Program-made: the position numbers and the translations under genes | Shown here: piece by piece, positions 1 through 11,000 of the stretch | Layout: the number at the start of each line of letters is the position of its first letter | How positions within the stretch are numbered: position 1 is the first letter of the stretch | Assembly (NCBI RefSeq): GCF_022347765.1 | Contig: NZ_JAKRFZ010000024.1 | Span: 1-64,000 of the forward strand | Origin: Pseudoalteromonas sp. OOF1S-7 | Lineage (GTDB): Bacteria; Pseudomonadota; Gammaproteobacteria; Enterobacterales; Alteromonadaceae | Length of the DNA: 64,000 nt | Reading direction: 5' to 3' | The notes under the pieces: model-generated | Told to the model about the DNA's origin: nothing | The model's database searches: none | The model's input: the letters and a program-made list of their open reading frames with translations, nothing else

Positions 1-340
1 GGCGCAACCAAATTGACCGCACACCACTGGCAGAAACAAACACGCCTTGTTTTCTCAACTCATTGCTGGCTCTGACTTGCCCGTGAGCCGGAAATTCAAG
101 CGCGTAGGTGCAAACTGCTTTTTCAGTCTCTTCATTTACACGGTTCTTCAGGTTTGGTGTTCTACGCGATTTATCGATGAGTGCATCAATACCGCCTTCA
201 TCAACGAGCTCTTGATAACGATAAAACGTATCTCGCGAAACCCCCATCATTTTGCAGGCTTTAGATACGTTTCCAAGCTCTTCAGCCAGATTGAGCAAAC
301 CAGCTTTGTGTTTAATGATTGGATTGTTAATATGTAACAT
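1..340 (-). CDS. IS481-family transposase, N-terminal part
   Basis: The minus strand reads an open frame from ATG at 340 to the window edge, 113 codons. The protein starts MLHINNPIIKHKAGLLNLAE and continues with a helix-turn-helix segment (GNVSKACKMMGVSRDTFYRY, about residues 23-42), then a basic linker with SRRTPNLKNRV and EFPAHGQVRASNELRKQGV. This is the standard DNA-binding N-terminus of IS481 transposases. The DDE integrase core lies beyond the window, so activity cannot be judged. A GGAG ribosome site (AAGGAGTAACTCTC before ATG) supports the start. It belongs to the element ending near 448. Confidence 0.9.
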   Translation of the reverse strand, partial: MLHINNPIIKHKAGLLNLAEELGNVSKACKMMGVSRDTFYRYQELVDEGGIDALIDKSRRTPNLKNRVNEETEKAVCTYALEFPAHGQVRASNELRKQGVFVSASGVRSIWLR

Positions 341-448
341 GAGAGTTACTCCTTAGTTGTTTTGAACAAAGATTCGACACCTTTATCAAAACGGGTAACT
401 CTCAATTTTTCAAATCGAATTGTCAGGTCTGGTCGGAACTAATTCACA
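1..448 (-). mobile_element. IS481-family insertion sequence, partial (cut by window start)
   Basis: The left edge carries the 5' part of an IS481-type transposase on the minus strand and about 100 bases of sequence upstream of it. A likely terminal inverted repeat reads, outer end first on the minus strand, TGTGAATTAGTTCCGACCAG and continues ACCTGACA (448 down to 421). IS481 ends usually start with TG and often hold a CCGACCAGACCTGACA-like core; that comparison is from memory. The other end lies outside the window, so neither the exact boundary (about 443-448) nor the target duplication can be verified. The element stops about 25 bases from the stop codon of the next gene. Confidence 0.72.
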
Positions 449-471
449 GTAGTCAGTGACTGACTTATCTT

Positions 472-1173
472 TTAGTCATCTTGTCCGTTTCTAATTCCCT
501 TAAGAAGGGGCCCATATACATCACTCAAAAGCGCATTATCAATAAAGTGGTCATAACCAATATTTCCACTCAGTTTATCCCCCTCTTTCTTCCAGTACGC
601 ACTCGACAGTTTTTCACTCTTTTTATAAATCCCTTTTTCAATGAAGTAGGCAAGCAAATACGTGGCCTGAGCGGAGCCCGCTTTCCAGGCATCCACTAGA
701 TTTTTAAGCGCCAGCTTCCTGTTCCTCTTTTCAAATTTTCCCTGTAATAATGCCAGCGCTCGAAGAACATGGTATCGATTCATCACCTGAGCACTACGCT
801 CAGCTGTTTGGCGTAACAAGGCCACACCTGAATGCATCTGAAGCGCATTTTCCGCATGTACAATTAAAAATACGCCACCAAGCTCTCCACCCGAAGTCGA
901 GCCATAAGAAGACGCCAGCAGCCAAAACTCTATCGCAAGTTTAGAACGACCCCTTTTATACAAACAGCGTGCAACAGTATCTAGCTGGCTTACAAAAAGC
1001 GAATCGGCATAGGGCCTGGATAAATCTGGTTCTCTTTGCTTAACTCCCTCTTCAATGAACTTATCACACACCTCTTTTGTAGGTGTCAAAATATCACCCT
1101 CGAAACTGGTTGCATTTACTAATTTCGGGGCAAGGGCAACGAATAAAAGCAAAACAGCATAAATAAGCTTCAT
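472..1173 (-). CDS. Exported Sel1/TPR-like protein of unknown function
   Basis: A 233-residue protein with a classic Sec signal peptide (MKLIYAVLLLFVALAPKLVNA, cleavage after about residue 21), so it should act in the periplasm or outside. The mature part is helical with weak repeats such as KLALKNLVDAWKAGSAQATY and LLAYFIEKGIYKKSEKLSSA, which resemble Sel1-like repeats (alpha-alpha hairpins used for protein binding). No catalytic motif is visible. It is the last minus-strand gene downstream of the giant RHS gene, 134 bases after a small membrane protein gene, so it may be a distal member of that locus. The IS481 element ends just beyond its stop codon. Function unknown; an accessory or immunity role is only a guess. 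Confidence 0.7.
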   Translation of the reverse strand: MKLIYAVLLLFVALAPKLVNATSFEGDILTPTKEVCDKFIEEGVKQREPDLSRPYADSLFVSQLDTVARCLYKRGRSKLAIEFWLLASSYGSTSGGELGGVFLIVHAENALQMHSGVALLRQTAERSAQVMNRYHVLRALALLQGKFEKRNRKLALKNLVDAWKAGSAQATYLLAYFIEKGIYKKSEKLSSAYWKKEGDKLSGNIGYDHFIDNALLSDVYGPLLKGIRNGQDD

Positions 1174-1307
1174 ATCTCAACTCCTAATAACTTATCCAGT
1201 AAGCTCCTTCAGGGTCCCGAAGCATATCAGTTCTTCAGGCACAGTCGTAATATATCTAACACAGACTTCGCCAAGGGCATCAAGGTGCTCCATTCAGATA
1301 CTGACTG

Positions 1308-1550
1308 TTAGCTGTTCTGCTTGAACTTCTTAAATTTTGATTGCAAATAGATGAAAAAAGGTAAGATAAGTATCAACTTAACAAACTGACCTGAGAAAAA
1401 GTATACCCCGGAAAAACTCACCGAAATCAATATGCAGGCAATTTGGATGCCTTCAAAGCTGCGCTGAATTAAGTAAAAGCGTGTGACATACACAAACCAG
1501 AGTGTTGTACAAGAGACTAAGTACAGAAAGATAAAAACGTCTAACATCAT
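1308..1550 (-). CDS. Small membrane protein, possible immunity or accessory protein
   Basis: An 80-residue hydrophobic protein with two or three predicted membrane segments (MLDVFIFLYLVSCTTLWFVY, then IACILISVSFSGVYFFSGQ and VKLILILPFFIYLQ) and a basic C-terminus (SKFKKFKQNS). I do not recognise a family. It starts 14 bases after the stop of the 148-residue membrane protein, so the two are probably co-translated. Its place directly downstream of an RHS-type toxin candidate makes it a possible immunity protein, which is inference from position only. Confidence 0.55.
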   Translation of the reverse strand: MMLDVFIFLYLVSCTTLWFVYVTRFYLIQRSFEGIQIACILISVSFSGVYFFSGQFVKLILILPFFIYLQSKFKKFKQNS

Positions 1551-1564
1551 TTCACCGCCTTTAG

Positions 1565-2011
1565 CTACCCGCCTCCCGCTTTCACTTTACAGAGCTTTAC
1601 ACAAAATAATAAAGTAAACATCAGCGCCATAAGCACGATTGCTAGTTTGGACCGTCCAATTTCCTTTTCCCCCTGCGCTTGAGATATCACACCCTCAAAG
1701 AAAACAATGTTCGATGCTCCCTGCAATCTCTCAAAGTAATAAAAGCTATATTGATTTCCAACTATCGGCCTAGAAAAGTTTTCACAAGCTGCTTTGGAAG
1801 TAAAGGTATACTCATCCCCTTCTATATGAAACTCATGTATAAACTTTTTACCCTTACCTCCAAAATACCTGCATTCATATTGCTGTAATGTACCAGTGGC
1901 AGAAACAGGCTCCCTACTTTCTACAAAAATCAGATATACAACCATAGCAATTGCCCCGACAGCCAGGCCTATCAGCGTTAATTTATCTTTCAGAACCATT
2001 GTATGTTTCAT
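1565..2011 (-). CDS. Membrane protein coupled to the RHS gene; candidate immunity protein
   Basis: A 148-residue protein with a membrane helix near each end (LTLIGLAVGAIAMVVYLIFV at about 11-30; LAIVLMALMFTLLFCV at about 122-137). The region between them has three cysteines and aromatic residues (YECRYFGGKGKKFIHEFHIE). Its ATG overlaps the stop codon of the giant RHS gene (TAATG), so translation is coupled. Genes placed this way after RHS toxins often encode the cognate immunity protein. The family is not recognised and the two-helix topology would suit protection at the inner membrane. Both the topology and the role are inference. Confidence 0.65.
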   Translation of the reverse strand: MKHTMVLKDKLTLIGLAVGAIAMVVYLIFVESREPVSATGTLQQYECRYFGGKGKKFIHEFHIEGDEYTFTSKAACENFSRPIVGNQYSFYYFERLQGASNIVFFEGVISQAQGEKEIGRSKLAIVLMALMFTLLFCVKLCKVKAGGG

Positions 2012-5000
2012 TACTTATTTCCAGAAAGTTTATCTAGATTATCTTGCACTTCTAAATGATAGACAGCACTATCGGCGATCACGAGTGGAATTTGTACCGC
2101 GTTTGACAGCCCACCGCCTTTTACCATTTGCGTTCCAATTCCTTTAATTGCTCCCTGCATACCATATGCTCCAATCAACAAGCCAGCGCCTGCCCCAAGC
2201 ATTTTGGCACTATCGTCTTCAATTACATGCCTTGATAATTCTTCTATTGTCGAGCCCTGTATAAGCCCATCTGAGAGGGTCAACGTTGGTATAATATATG
2301 CTGCTAAAGTGCATCCATTGATAGGGCAGGTTATTACCCCGGCTGCTCCAACGATTATTTTAACTGAATTTGGATTTGACAGCGCTCGGACTTGTTCATC
2401 TTTCACCCCGCCAACGTACTCTCCTAAAGTACGAGTCGCATCATCCCAGATTTTTCCGTAATCTACTTTGCTAGCCTGATTATACAAATACTGCATAGCA
2501 GCAAAACGTGCACCATTAGAGAACTTGCCACCTGACACAACGGATGCAGTGCCACCAATAACAGCTGAAATAACGGTGCCCTGTGCAACCTGACCAACTG
2601 TCAGATCACTGCCCCCTGGCAAGTAAGCGCCACCAGCTCCTTTCGTTACGCCAGCACTAAAGAAACCATGGCCAAATTTACCGCCCGCCATGACGGAAGA
2701 TATCCCTCCAATCATAGCATGTGCCGTGATTTGACCTGCAACCTGACCGGATGTCAGTAAATTTCCACCAAAGTCGATATAATTAGAATATTGAGCACCA
2801 TTGAAGACGACGTCATCTACGTTTTGTGCTCCCATCTTAGAAAAGTTAGAGCCAATCGCATTCAATACAGTCGCGCTCATATAGGCAATATAAGCAGACT
2901 CTCTGGCATATTCCGATGGGACGCCCATTGCCCGGTTATATTCATAATTCCAGGCTGCTGCACAAGCTGGTGCACCTGGCCCACAGAATGCCGATGCAAC
3001 CGTTCCCGCGATATGCGTTAAATCTTTACCAAACACCTTAGCCGTCGCGCGAATAATATTCCGGTTTAGCTTTTTCAGTGGCTTAATAATATAGCCACTC
3101 GGATCGGTGTAAGACAGCGGGTTGTTATACACATAACTAAAGGTATTGTAGTTTTGCAAGTTACCCGGTGCCTGAGTAATTGGATCCGGCTGCATAAAGC
3201 GCCCGGTAAGTGCGTCATAAATACGGCCATTCATATGTATGATGCGGCTTTCGCCATCAAGCATTACGGGCTCATGTCCCGTATAACTACGGGTGTTGTC
3301 AGAAATATCAAACAGGAATGCCAGATCAGGGTGTAACCCAACCGCCTTGGCTGCTTTTTCCATTTCTGATTCTGATGTACGCAACTGGCCAAACACGTCG
3401 TAGCTCATTCGCTTTACAACATTAAAATACTGATCAGTAATGGCCACAATCGATCCCTGATGGTCTGTAAACAGCCACTGTATCGTGCTTCCCTGAGCCT
3501 GTTCATCGCCCGAGGTGTACTTTATCGTCGCGTCATTACCCACATAACGTTTAATGTAAGCCTGCTTGTCATTGCCCGATTTGGTCGTTAACTCCAGCGC
3601 ACCCACATAGTAGACTGTCTGATTGCCATCCACCCGCTTGTAGCGACGGTTGTTAATGTCGTAGTCGAAGGTCACGGTTTCACTACGACCCGCTATTTCC
3701 TTCACTTTATTGCGCGTGCTGTATTTCAGGGTCCTTATGGTAGTTGAACCACGCTCCATGCGCGTCTGGTTACCGTTAGCATCGTAGAAATAAGACTCAG
3801 TTACATGTACATCATCACTCACACTGGCACGACTAAGCGAGGCAGAAAAACGATTCTGCATCAATGGACTCTTTGCCTCCTCACTACCCCAGGTATCAAA
3901 CGTTGGTGGTGGTGGCGGAAGAATGACAGGCACGCCATTACCATCATCACTCACAAAGTTACTTCTGGAAGTTAGCGCATGGGGGGCTGCACCATGTTGC
4001 CCGTATTGCTGATGCCATTTTCCTATTTTTGTGAGGTTACCATTGCTGTCGTATTCAAACTGTTGCGTACCATTGATATGCGTCACCCGATTAAGATCAT
4101 CATAGCCAAACCTTTCCAGCTGAAAACCGGTCAGAGTGCGATTGATCAGGTTACCCAGACCATCAAAGGCATAACTGTCTGACTGGACTGCCTCAAGCTC
4201 TCCTTCACCAGCAATCTTCGTCAGATTTCCGGTATCAGGATCATAGGTGATTGCCATCGTCTTACCACCTTTGATGTACTGGCTCACCTGTCCGCGCTCA
4301 TTTAGTGATATAACCTGGTAGTAGATACGCCCTCTGCTTCCTTCACGGGCTTCCCTTCGCTCAAACAATTGGCCATATTGATAGGTGTTTTTCACACCTT
4401 GGGCTTCAATATACTCGTTCTCCCCGCCACTATTCATACGGCGGTAGTCATCAAACTGGAAGGCAAGCCTGCCATGAGCATCATAAGCTTGCTGTTGAAT
4501 GACACACAAAGAGCTCAAAGGGTCTGCTATTGCAGGTAGGTTGTTCGGATCTGATACCTTAATACGCAAATCATAATACGTTGTATCTAGCTCAACATCG
4601 TCTTTGTCACACGCGCTTGCGTGCTCAAGCGATGTCAACGTCGCAACCGCACGACCGAACTTATCGTAGAAATAAAACTGGCGCCAGTCCTGGCCCTGGG
4701 TAGCCGAGATTAACTGATGAACATTACTGGCCTCTGTCCCATACTTCCAGGTACTGTCACCTTCAGAGACTCGCTCCGTTTGCAGATAAGCCGCACTGTC
4801 CTTGCCGTCGGACTCAGCCCCCAGCTCCTGGCTCTGATGTGTTTTACGACCCAGTAAATCATAGGTAAAGTACTGAGTTACCTTACGCGCATCAGTCTGG
4901 CTTGTAAGCTCACCAAATGCATTATACGTGTATGTCCAGGTGCCTCTGTCAGCATCTTTTAACTCAATTCTGCGACCAAGCGCATCGTACTCATTGTCTA

Positions 5001-8000
5001 CCAGGACATGACCATTATCCGCTGACGAGGAAACGGTATCCTGATTGCCCATGACATCATACGTATAGGTTAGCGTGTTACCCATTTCATCGGTGACCCG
5101 AACAACCTGACCCAGTGTATTCTTGGTCGTCGTCGTGGATTGTGAGGCATTAGATTCATCGCCAATACGACCACTGATCGTGGTTGTTGATGCCAACCCA
5201 CTGAACGTCGTTTCCGTCGTCATACCGGAGTTTTCATCTACCACTTTCTTAACCCGGTCAAAAATGTCGTGATAGGTTTTTACTGGTTTAGCCCCATGCG
5301 CCTGGGTTTGCAGCAATCGGCCGTATTCATCATAGAAATTCTTCGTTTCCAGTGCACTACCTTTTACACTGAGCGCGATCGATTTATAAGGTCTGCCCGC
5401 TCTATCCAGATACTGTGTCTCGAGCAGCTCACCGTTAACATAGCGCTCAGATTTCACGGCGCACTTTAGCTCAGTACATTCACTCAGATAGGTATAGCTA
5501 TGGGCACCCGTAGTCTGATACTGGCCAATGGCGCTGCCGAAAGTATCATACAGCTTGTGAGTGAATACCCCGCCCGGAGAAAGGATTTTAGTCGGTGCAC
5601 CATGCGCATTGCGGACCAGAACTTCTGCACTTTTTGCTACCAGAACGCCCGTGTTCTCCAGCCCCTCGCTCAAGTCGGCGGGAGCGGCCTCCACATTTTG
5701 CAAGCTATAACGCAGGTAGCGGCCATCAGCATCATACACATGCTCAGTCACACGCGTTTGCTTTTCGCCACGCGCACACTGGTCACTATCATTACTTGTC
5801 TCAGTACGTTTGATGTTCCCGACGTCATCATAGATGTATGTTTTGGTGAGCTGCGCATCACAGCGCCCACCCGGGGCAATGATTTCCTGCTTAAGCATGT
5901 ACGGATGCGTGTCACTTGCACCGTAATACACAAACGCTGATGTCTTGCTTATGCCGTTCTCACCGCTACCGTCCGCATGTGTTGCTGTTGCCTTGGTGAT
6001 CCGACCAAAGCGCTTAGCTTGCGCCGAGCCTGCATACTCGTTGCTGGTGGTCACTCGAGACAATGCGGTTCCACCACTACCTGAGCGTACAAAAGTACCA
6101 CTACCTGAAGTACTTACATTGAATTTAGTGACGACAGATTCGGTCAAGTTCGCATTGTTACCCTCATCATAGGTCATGGCCGTTTCACTACATCCATATC
6201 CACTGATTGTATAATTGCTATTTAATCTGGCATCACATTCACGGGCATTTTGCAGCAGGGCCTGATATGCCTTACCACCACGATGTTCGATTTCAACTTT
6301 CTTGTATGTATTGTAAGCCCGGCTCAGGTACTGAGTTGTTGAGATAACCGTGTCCGCCTCATCCGCTTTTTTGAAGTATTTGTCGGTCGATAGTGGCATG
6401 CCAGTGAACGGGAAGTGCTGCAGATAATGCGTTTTGGTTACAATGGCATAGCGCTCATCACTTTCCTGTTCTTGTTTATAGGTCGTCGTTGTCAGAGACT
6501 GAAAGCCCAGCATACCGCGCCCGCCAAATTGCACTCGCGCCCCTTCATAGAAGTAGTCGACAGAGACCGTACCGACATTATTACTGTTCGGGCTGTCCGT
6601 TGTGACCTGGCTGACCAGCTGCATCGGCGCAATATACTTGCTCACCTTAAGATCAGCACGCTTTACGTCTTCATCTTGCGTAAACAAAATTACGTTGCCC
6701 TCATATACGCTTGGTTCAGTCATGGAGGCGTAGTCAATTGCGGTTACGCTATCGTACCCTTGTGTAACCGTTCTCAGTAGGCCACTGGTTGGCAGCATGC
6801 TGTTATCATAGCGGATTTCAATGGAACCACCATTTTTGAATAGCAGATCATTGTTACCGTCGTAGTCGAAGTCGAAGGTCGTCAGATAGTCACCTGCCTT
6901 AGACTGCAAAGTCGCGGTTGAAAGCACAAACTTGTCTGCCAGCTCCAGCGTATTGTTTTGTGGTGACCACTCATAATGTGTCCATTTGGTATCTCGCTTG
7001 CCCCGGAAAAATAGGTCTGGTTTACCATTTCGGTCTACATCAATGGCTGTGGGTGTAGTGATATCTTTGTGGATTTCGCTGCGATCACTCAAATCTAGGT
7101 CAACATCGTATGTAAAGTTACGCTCAAACATAGGCTCAGACTGAGACTGATTGATCCATAACTGCCAGCTACCTGCCTGATCGCCTTTGTAGTCATCCCA
7201 CTCGCTAACATCTAAAAATAGCAGATCGACGAGGCCATCAGCATTGGCATCGTTAAGCTGTAGCGAGCGCACTTTTTTAGAGGAGACAATTGATTTTGCT
7301 CTGAAACGCTGTACCTGGTTAGTGCCTGTGCTCTCTACACCATGGTTGTAAAACACATAGACACTGTTTGACTGCTTATCGTCACATTTAGAACCACCAG
7401 TACATTTCAACGACACGATATCAGCTAACCCATCGGCATTCATATCCGTCAGGAACCATTCCCCATCTTCCTCACTCACTGCGCCAAGCCAATAGTCAGT
7501 GCTGAAGAGCTTTAATCCTAACGGTGTAGCAAACTGTTTTTTAACAGGATCATAGTGGCGCACATAGGCGGCTTCTGAACTATCCAGCTTATACACAATA
7601 TCGCTGTACCCATCGCCATTCAGATCTGCAAACTTTGGTTCTTTAAAGTACAGTGCCCGCTCCCTTTCAAGTGACGCGCTGTCAGAGGGCACAAATAAGT
7701 CGGTGATATCCACGCGTTGCAGGGTCTGGCCAACCAGCTCATAGATAGCAAAGTAGTCATGTCCGTAGTTGCTGTCATAGTCTTTTTTCATGTTGACGAA
7801 CAGCTCTTGCTTACCATCGTTATTGTGATCAATGGACTCAACAGAGACACTTGCCTCATCATCACCGCGGACAAAGTCCGCGCAGGCAAAGCGAGAAGCG
7901 TCAGCAAGTCTGTCACCGCCTTTAAGCAAACATAGCTTGTAGTCTTTGCCTTCGTAACGCTCCAGTACCGCGATTTCAGGTATACCATCCCCTTCGCTGT

Positions 8001-11000
8001 CGACACTTGTGACTGCCGCCAGTGCATGTTTTCCTTCTCTATGATAGGGCAGACTATATACCTTCGCACTGGACGTGTAAGACAGGGAATCAGAGAAGGC
8101 GTCATAGTTAAACTGGATCGGCAGTTTGCAGACACTACCAGTATCACACTGTTTCACAGAAATCAGCAAACGCAGCCCATTTGCCGCGGTTTCCGTATCT
8201 AATACATAGCGGGATAACACTCTGTCAAAGTGGTTTTCAACTGTGATACTTTGCAACTCGGCACGCTCAGATGACATAAGGCCGTTAAAGACATAGCCAG
8301 CTCTGCGTATTTCACCCGCCCGATAATTAAACACCACACTGTTGCCACTGTAAGTTATCTTAGTCAGGACTTTTTCTGCTTCGCCAAGCACCTGGCCAGA
8401 TACAGCATCACTGTATTCATATTTGATGGCCGTTTCTTCGAGTTGCATGTTGTCGTACACTGAATGCAGCAACCAGGTTAGTACTCTGTCGCTTCTGTTA
8501 CCCAGCCGAATTTCATTGTCAGCCGCTCCACCGTAGCGCTTCAGGGTGCCGTCTTTCGCTTTAACCAGAAACTCTACGCTGTCTGCTGTGCTGATTTTTG
8601 CAACCGTGACCTGAGAGTCCAGCTCAAGCACATAGGTCTCCAGGGGGCTGTAATCATCAAAGTCGCCAGTCACATCCGCTGGGATCAGCCTTTGTCCACC
8701 CAAACAGAAGCGGTCGCTCTGTGTAAAGGTTAGTGGTTTAAACTGACCATCCTGTGCAAACGTTTGTGCACAGCGAGAAATTGCGCCACCCGCTCCAATG
8801 GACCAACCCAGCGCCACATTAGAGCTGCCAGCCTGAGAATCGTAGTTAAGGGTTACTTCTGGTGTCACTCCTGCGATGCCGGATGGCAGTTCAATCGGCA
8901 CGGTATAACTGGCACTGCCGTTTTCCGTTACCCTAAAGTTACCTTGCGTTGGCGTAAGGCGTGCGTGCTGCAAGAGCGCCTCTTGGTCATGCGTCGGCTC
9001 TTTTGCCGCACCTTCAGACAGGTGAACATTGATACCGGACTGCACCACACTATCCTGAATGTAGACCTGCTTGGTCTCAGCATATTGTGGGCTACAGAAC
9101 GTTTTGGTATTCGTATTCACTGCAACAGAGATGCACGCACGAGCCCGGAACTTATAGTTACCATTATGTAAGGCCATATTGTAGGTCGTGCTGTCTGAGT
9201 TAGGGGCTTTTTTACTGCTACTACTTGCAGTAACCTTGGGTTCAGACTCATAAGGTTGACCGTTCACACTCATTTCAAGGTCATAAAATTCAACCGGACC
9301 TGACACTGAAAGCCCTAAAGTCAGGTTACCAAAGTTCTGACTAAGCACATTGATTTCTGCTGTTTGGAGACCGTCTTCTTTGTCGAACGGATCCGTTCCC
9401 AGCAGCAATTCAGCCTCGAAGCTGAGTCCGTCACCATCATCATCCGCACTGTAGCTACACGCTTCATTAGTTGTACAGAAATCATAAAAATAGTTGAGTG
9501 TTTTCAGAGTCAGCTGGTCATACTGTTCACTGCGGTAAAACAACAGCTCAAGAACAAGATTTGCTCTGGACATGCCCTGTTCAAGTAAGCCCTGCCAGTA
9601 AAGATAATTTTTTCCACCTACCAATGCGGTTTGCGCTACTTGCAGTGAAATATTTTTTGCTCTGGCTATCATGGCCAACGTAAAGGCTTCATTTGACATA
9701 GCGCTGTTACTGTAAATAGCAACGCCATCTTCTGTAACACTTCCTAAAATCAAGCGTGCCACTTCTTCGATGGACAATAAATCGTTAGTCACCAGGTAGC
9801 TTAGAACATTCAGCTGATCTTTTGTCGGGGACTCATCTCTGAGCACAAACATAAGCTCTGTAATAGTCCAGATTGCCTCATCCCTTTGTTCCGGGCGCAG
9901 CAATTTTGCATCCTTAGCAATGGTGTCTCGCCACTGTGGAAAATACTGATTCAGTAACGCTTCTAGCTCCCCCAAGCCCTGCCAGTGCATGGCATTGCGT
10001 TTAATCAACCCCGGATTAATGACATATACATCTTTGTCAGTTTGGACATAGACATGTCCATCAGCAGAAACCTGAGGCTGCGCAACCACGCCCCCGGAAC
10101 CAGGGAATACATAATGCCAATAAACCTCACCTGTCTCTGCGTTTAGCGCATATAAAGCCTCGTCTAAAGAACCAACATACACGACTGGCTTATCTTCGCC
10201 GTATACCTTAGTCAACTGAGCAGGTGCAATAATGGGTCCGCGTGTATCAAACAGCCATTTAACGCGTTTACTCGACTCATTTGTATTCGTAATATCGTGG
10301 CGGATGCTATAAAAGCGATTGTTTCGCGCCCCAATGTAAATGTCATCATAGATGCCACCATTGGCCATCGAGGTATTACTTTTGACAAGCGGCATGGCGA
10401 CAACATCATCATACTTTGACGCATCAGCAACACCGGCTGGGGTTTTATGACTCCATTTCAGCTCAAACTTTTGCTTATCCGTCACTATGTATGCATTCAG
10501 GCCTGTTTCTGATCCCGCATACAAAATGCCATTTTCGCTGAATGAGAACCCTCTTGAAAGCAGATCAGGACCGTTTTCTGAGCCAGAGCCATCAACGACA
10601 ATACTGGAGTAAATAGGTGCATCGTTTTTACTGACACCATTATTTACTTTTAAATAGGCACCGCCGTCAATCAGCTTATCGGCAACATAGTCGGATACCA
10701 ACACTTTAAATCCGTCTTGCTGGATAGACAGGTTAGAAGAATAACTATAGGTCTCAGCGGTTTGACGCAGTTGTACCTGAAGCGAAGTTTGTGATTGTGA
10801 AAAGCCAATCCCTTTCACATATAAGCAGCGATTCGCACCACATTCATCGATACTCGCAGACTGAATATAAGGCGGCAGGTGCTCTACAGTAAACTGCTGA
10901 CCGGCAGTACACGTACTGCCATCATAACAAGCTTGAATTTCATAGGTTACGTGGCCCTGTTCGGGCTTTTCAATCGTTACCTGGTTCGCGGTTCCCTCGT

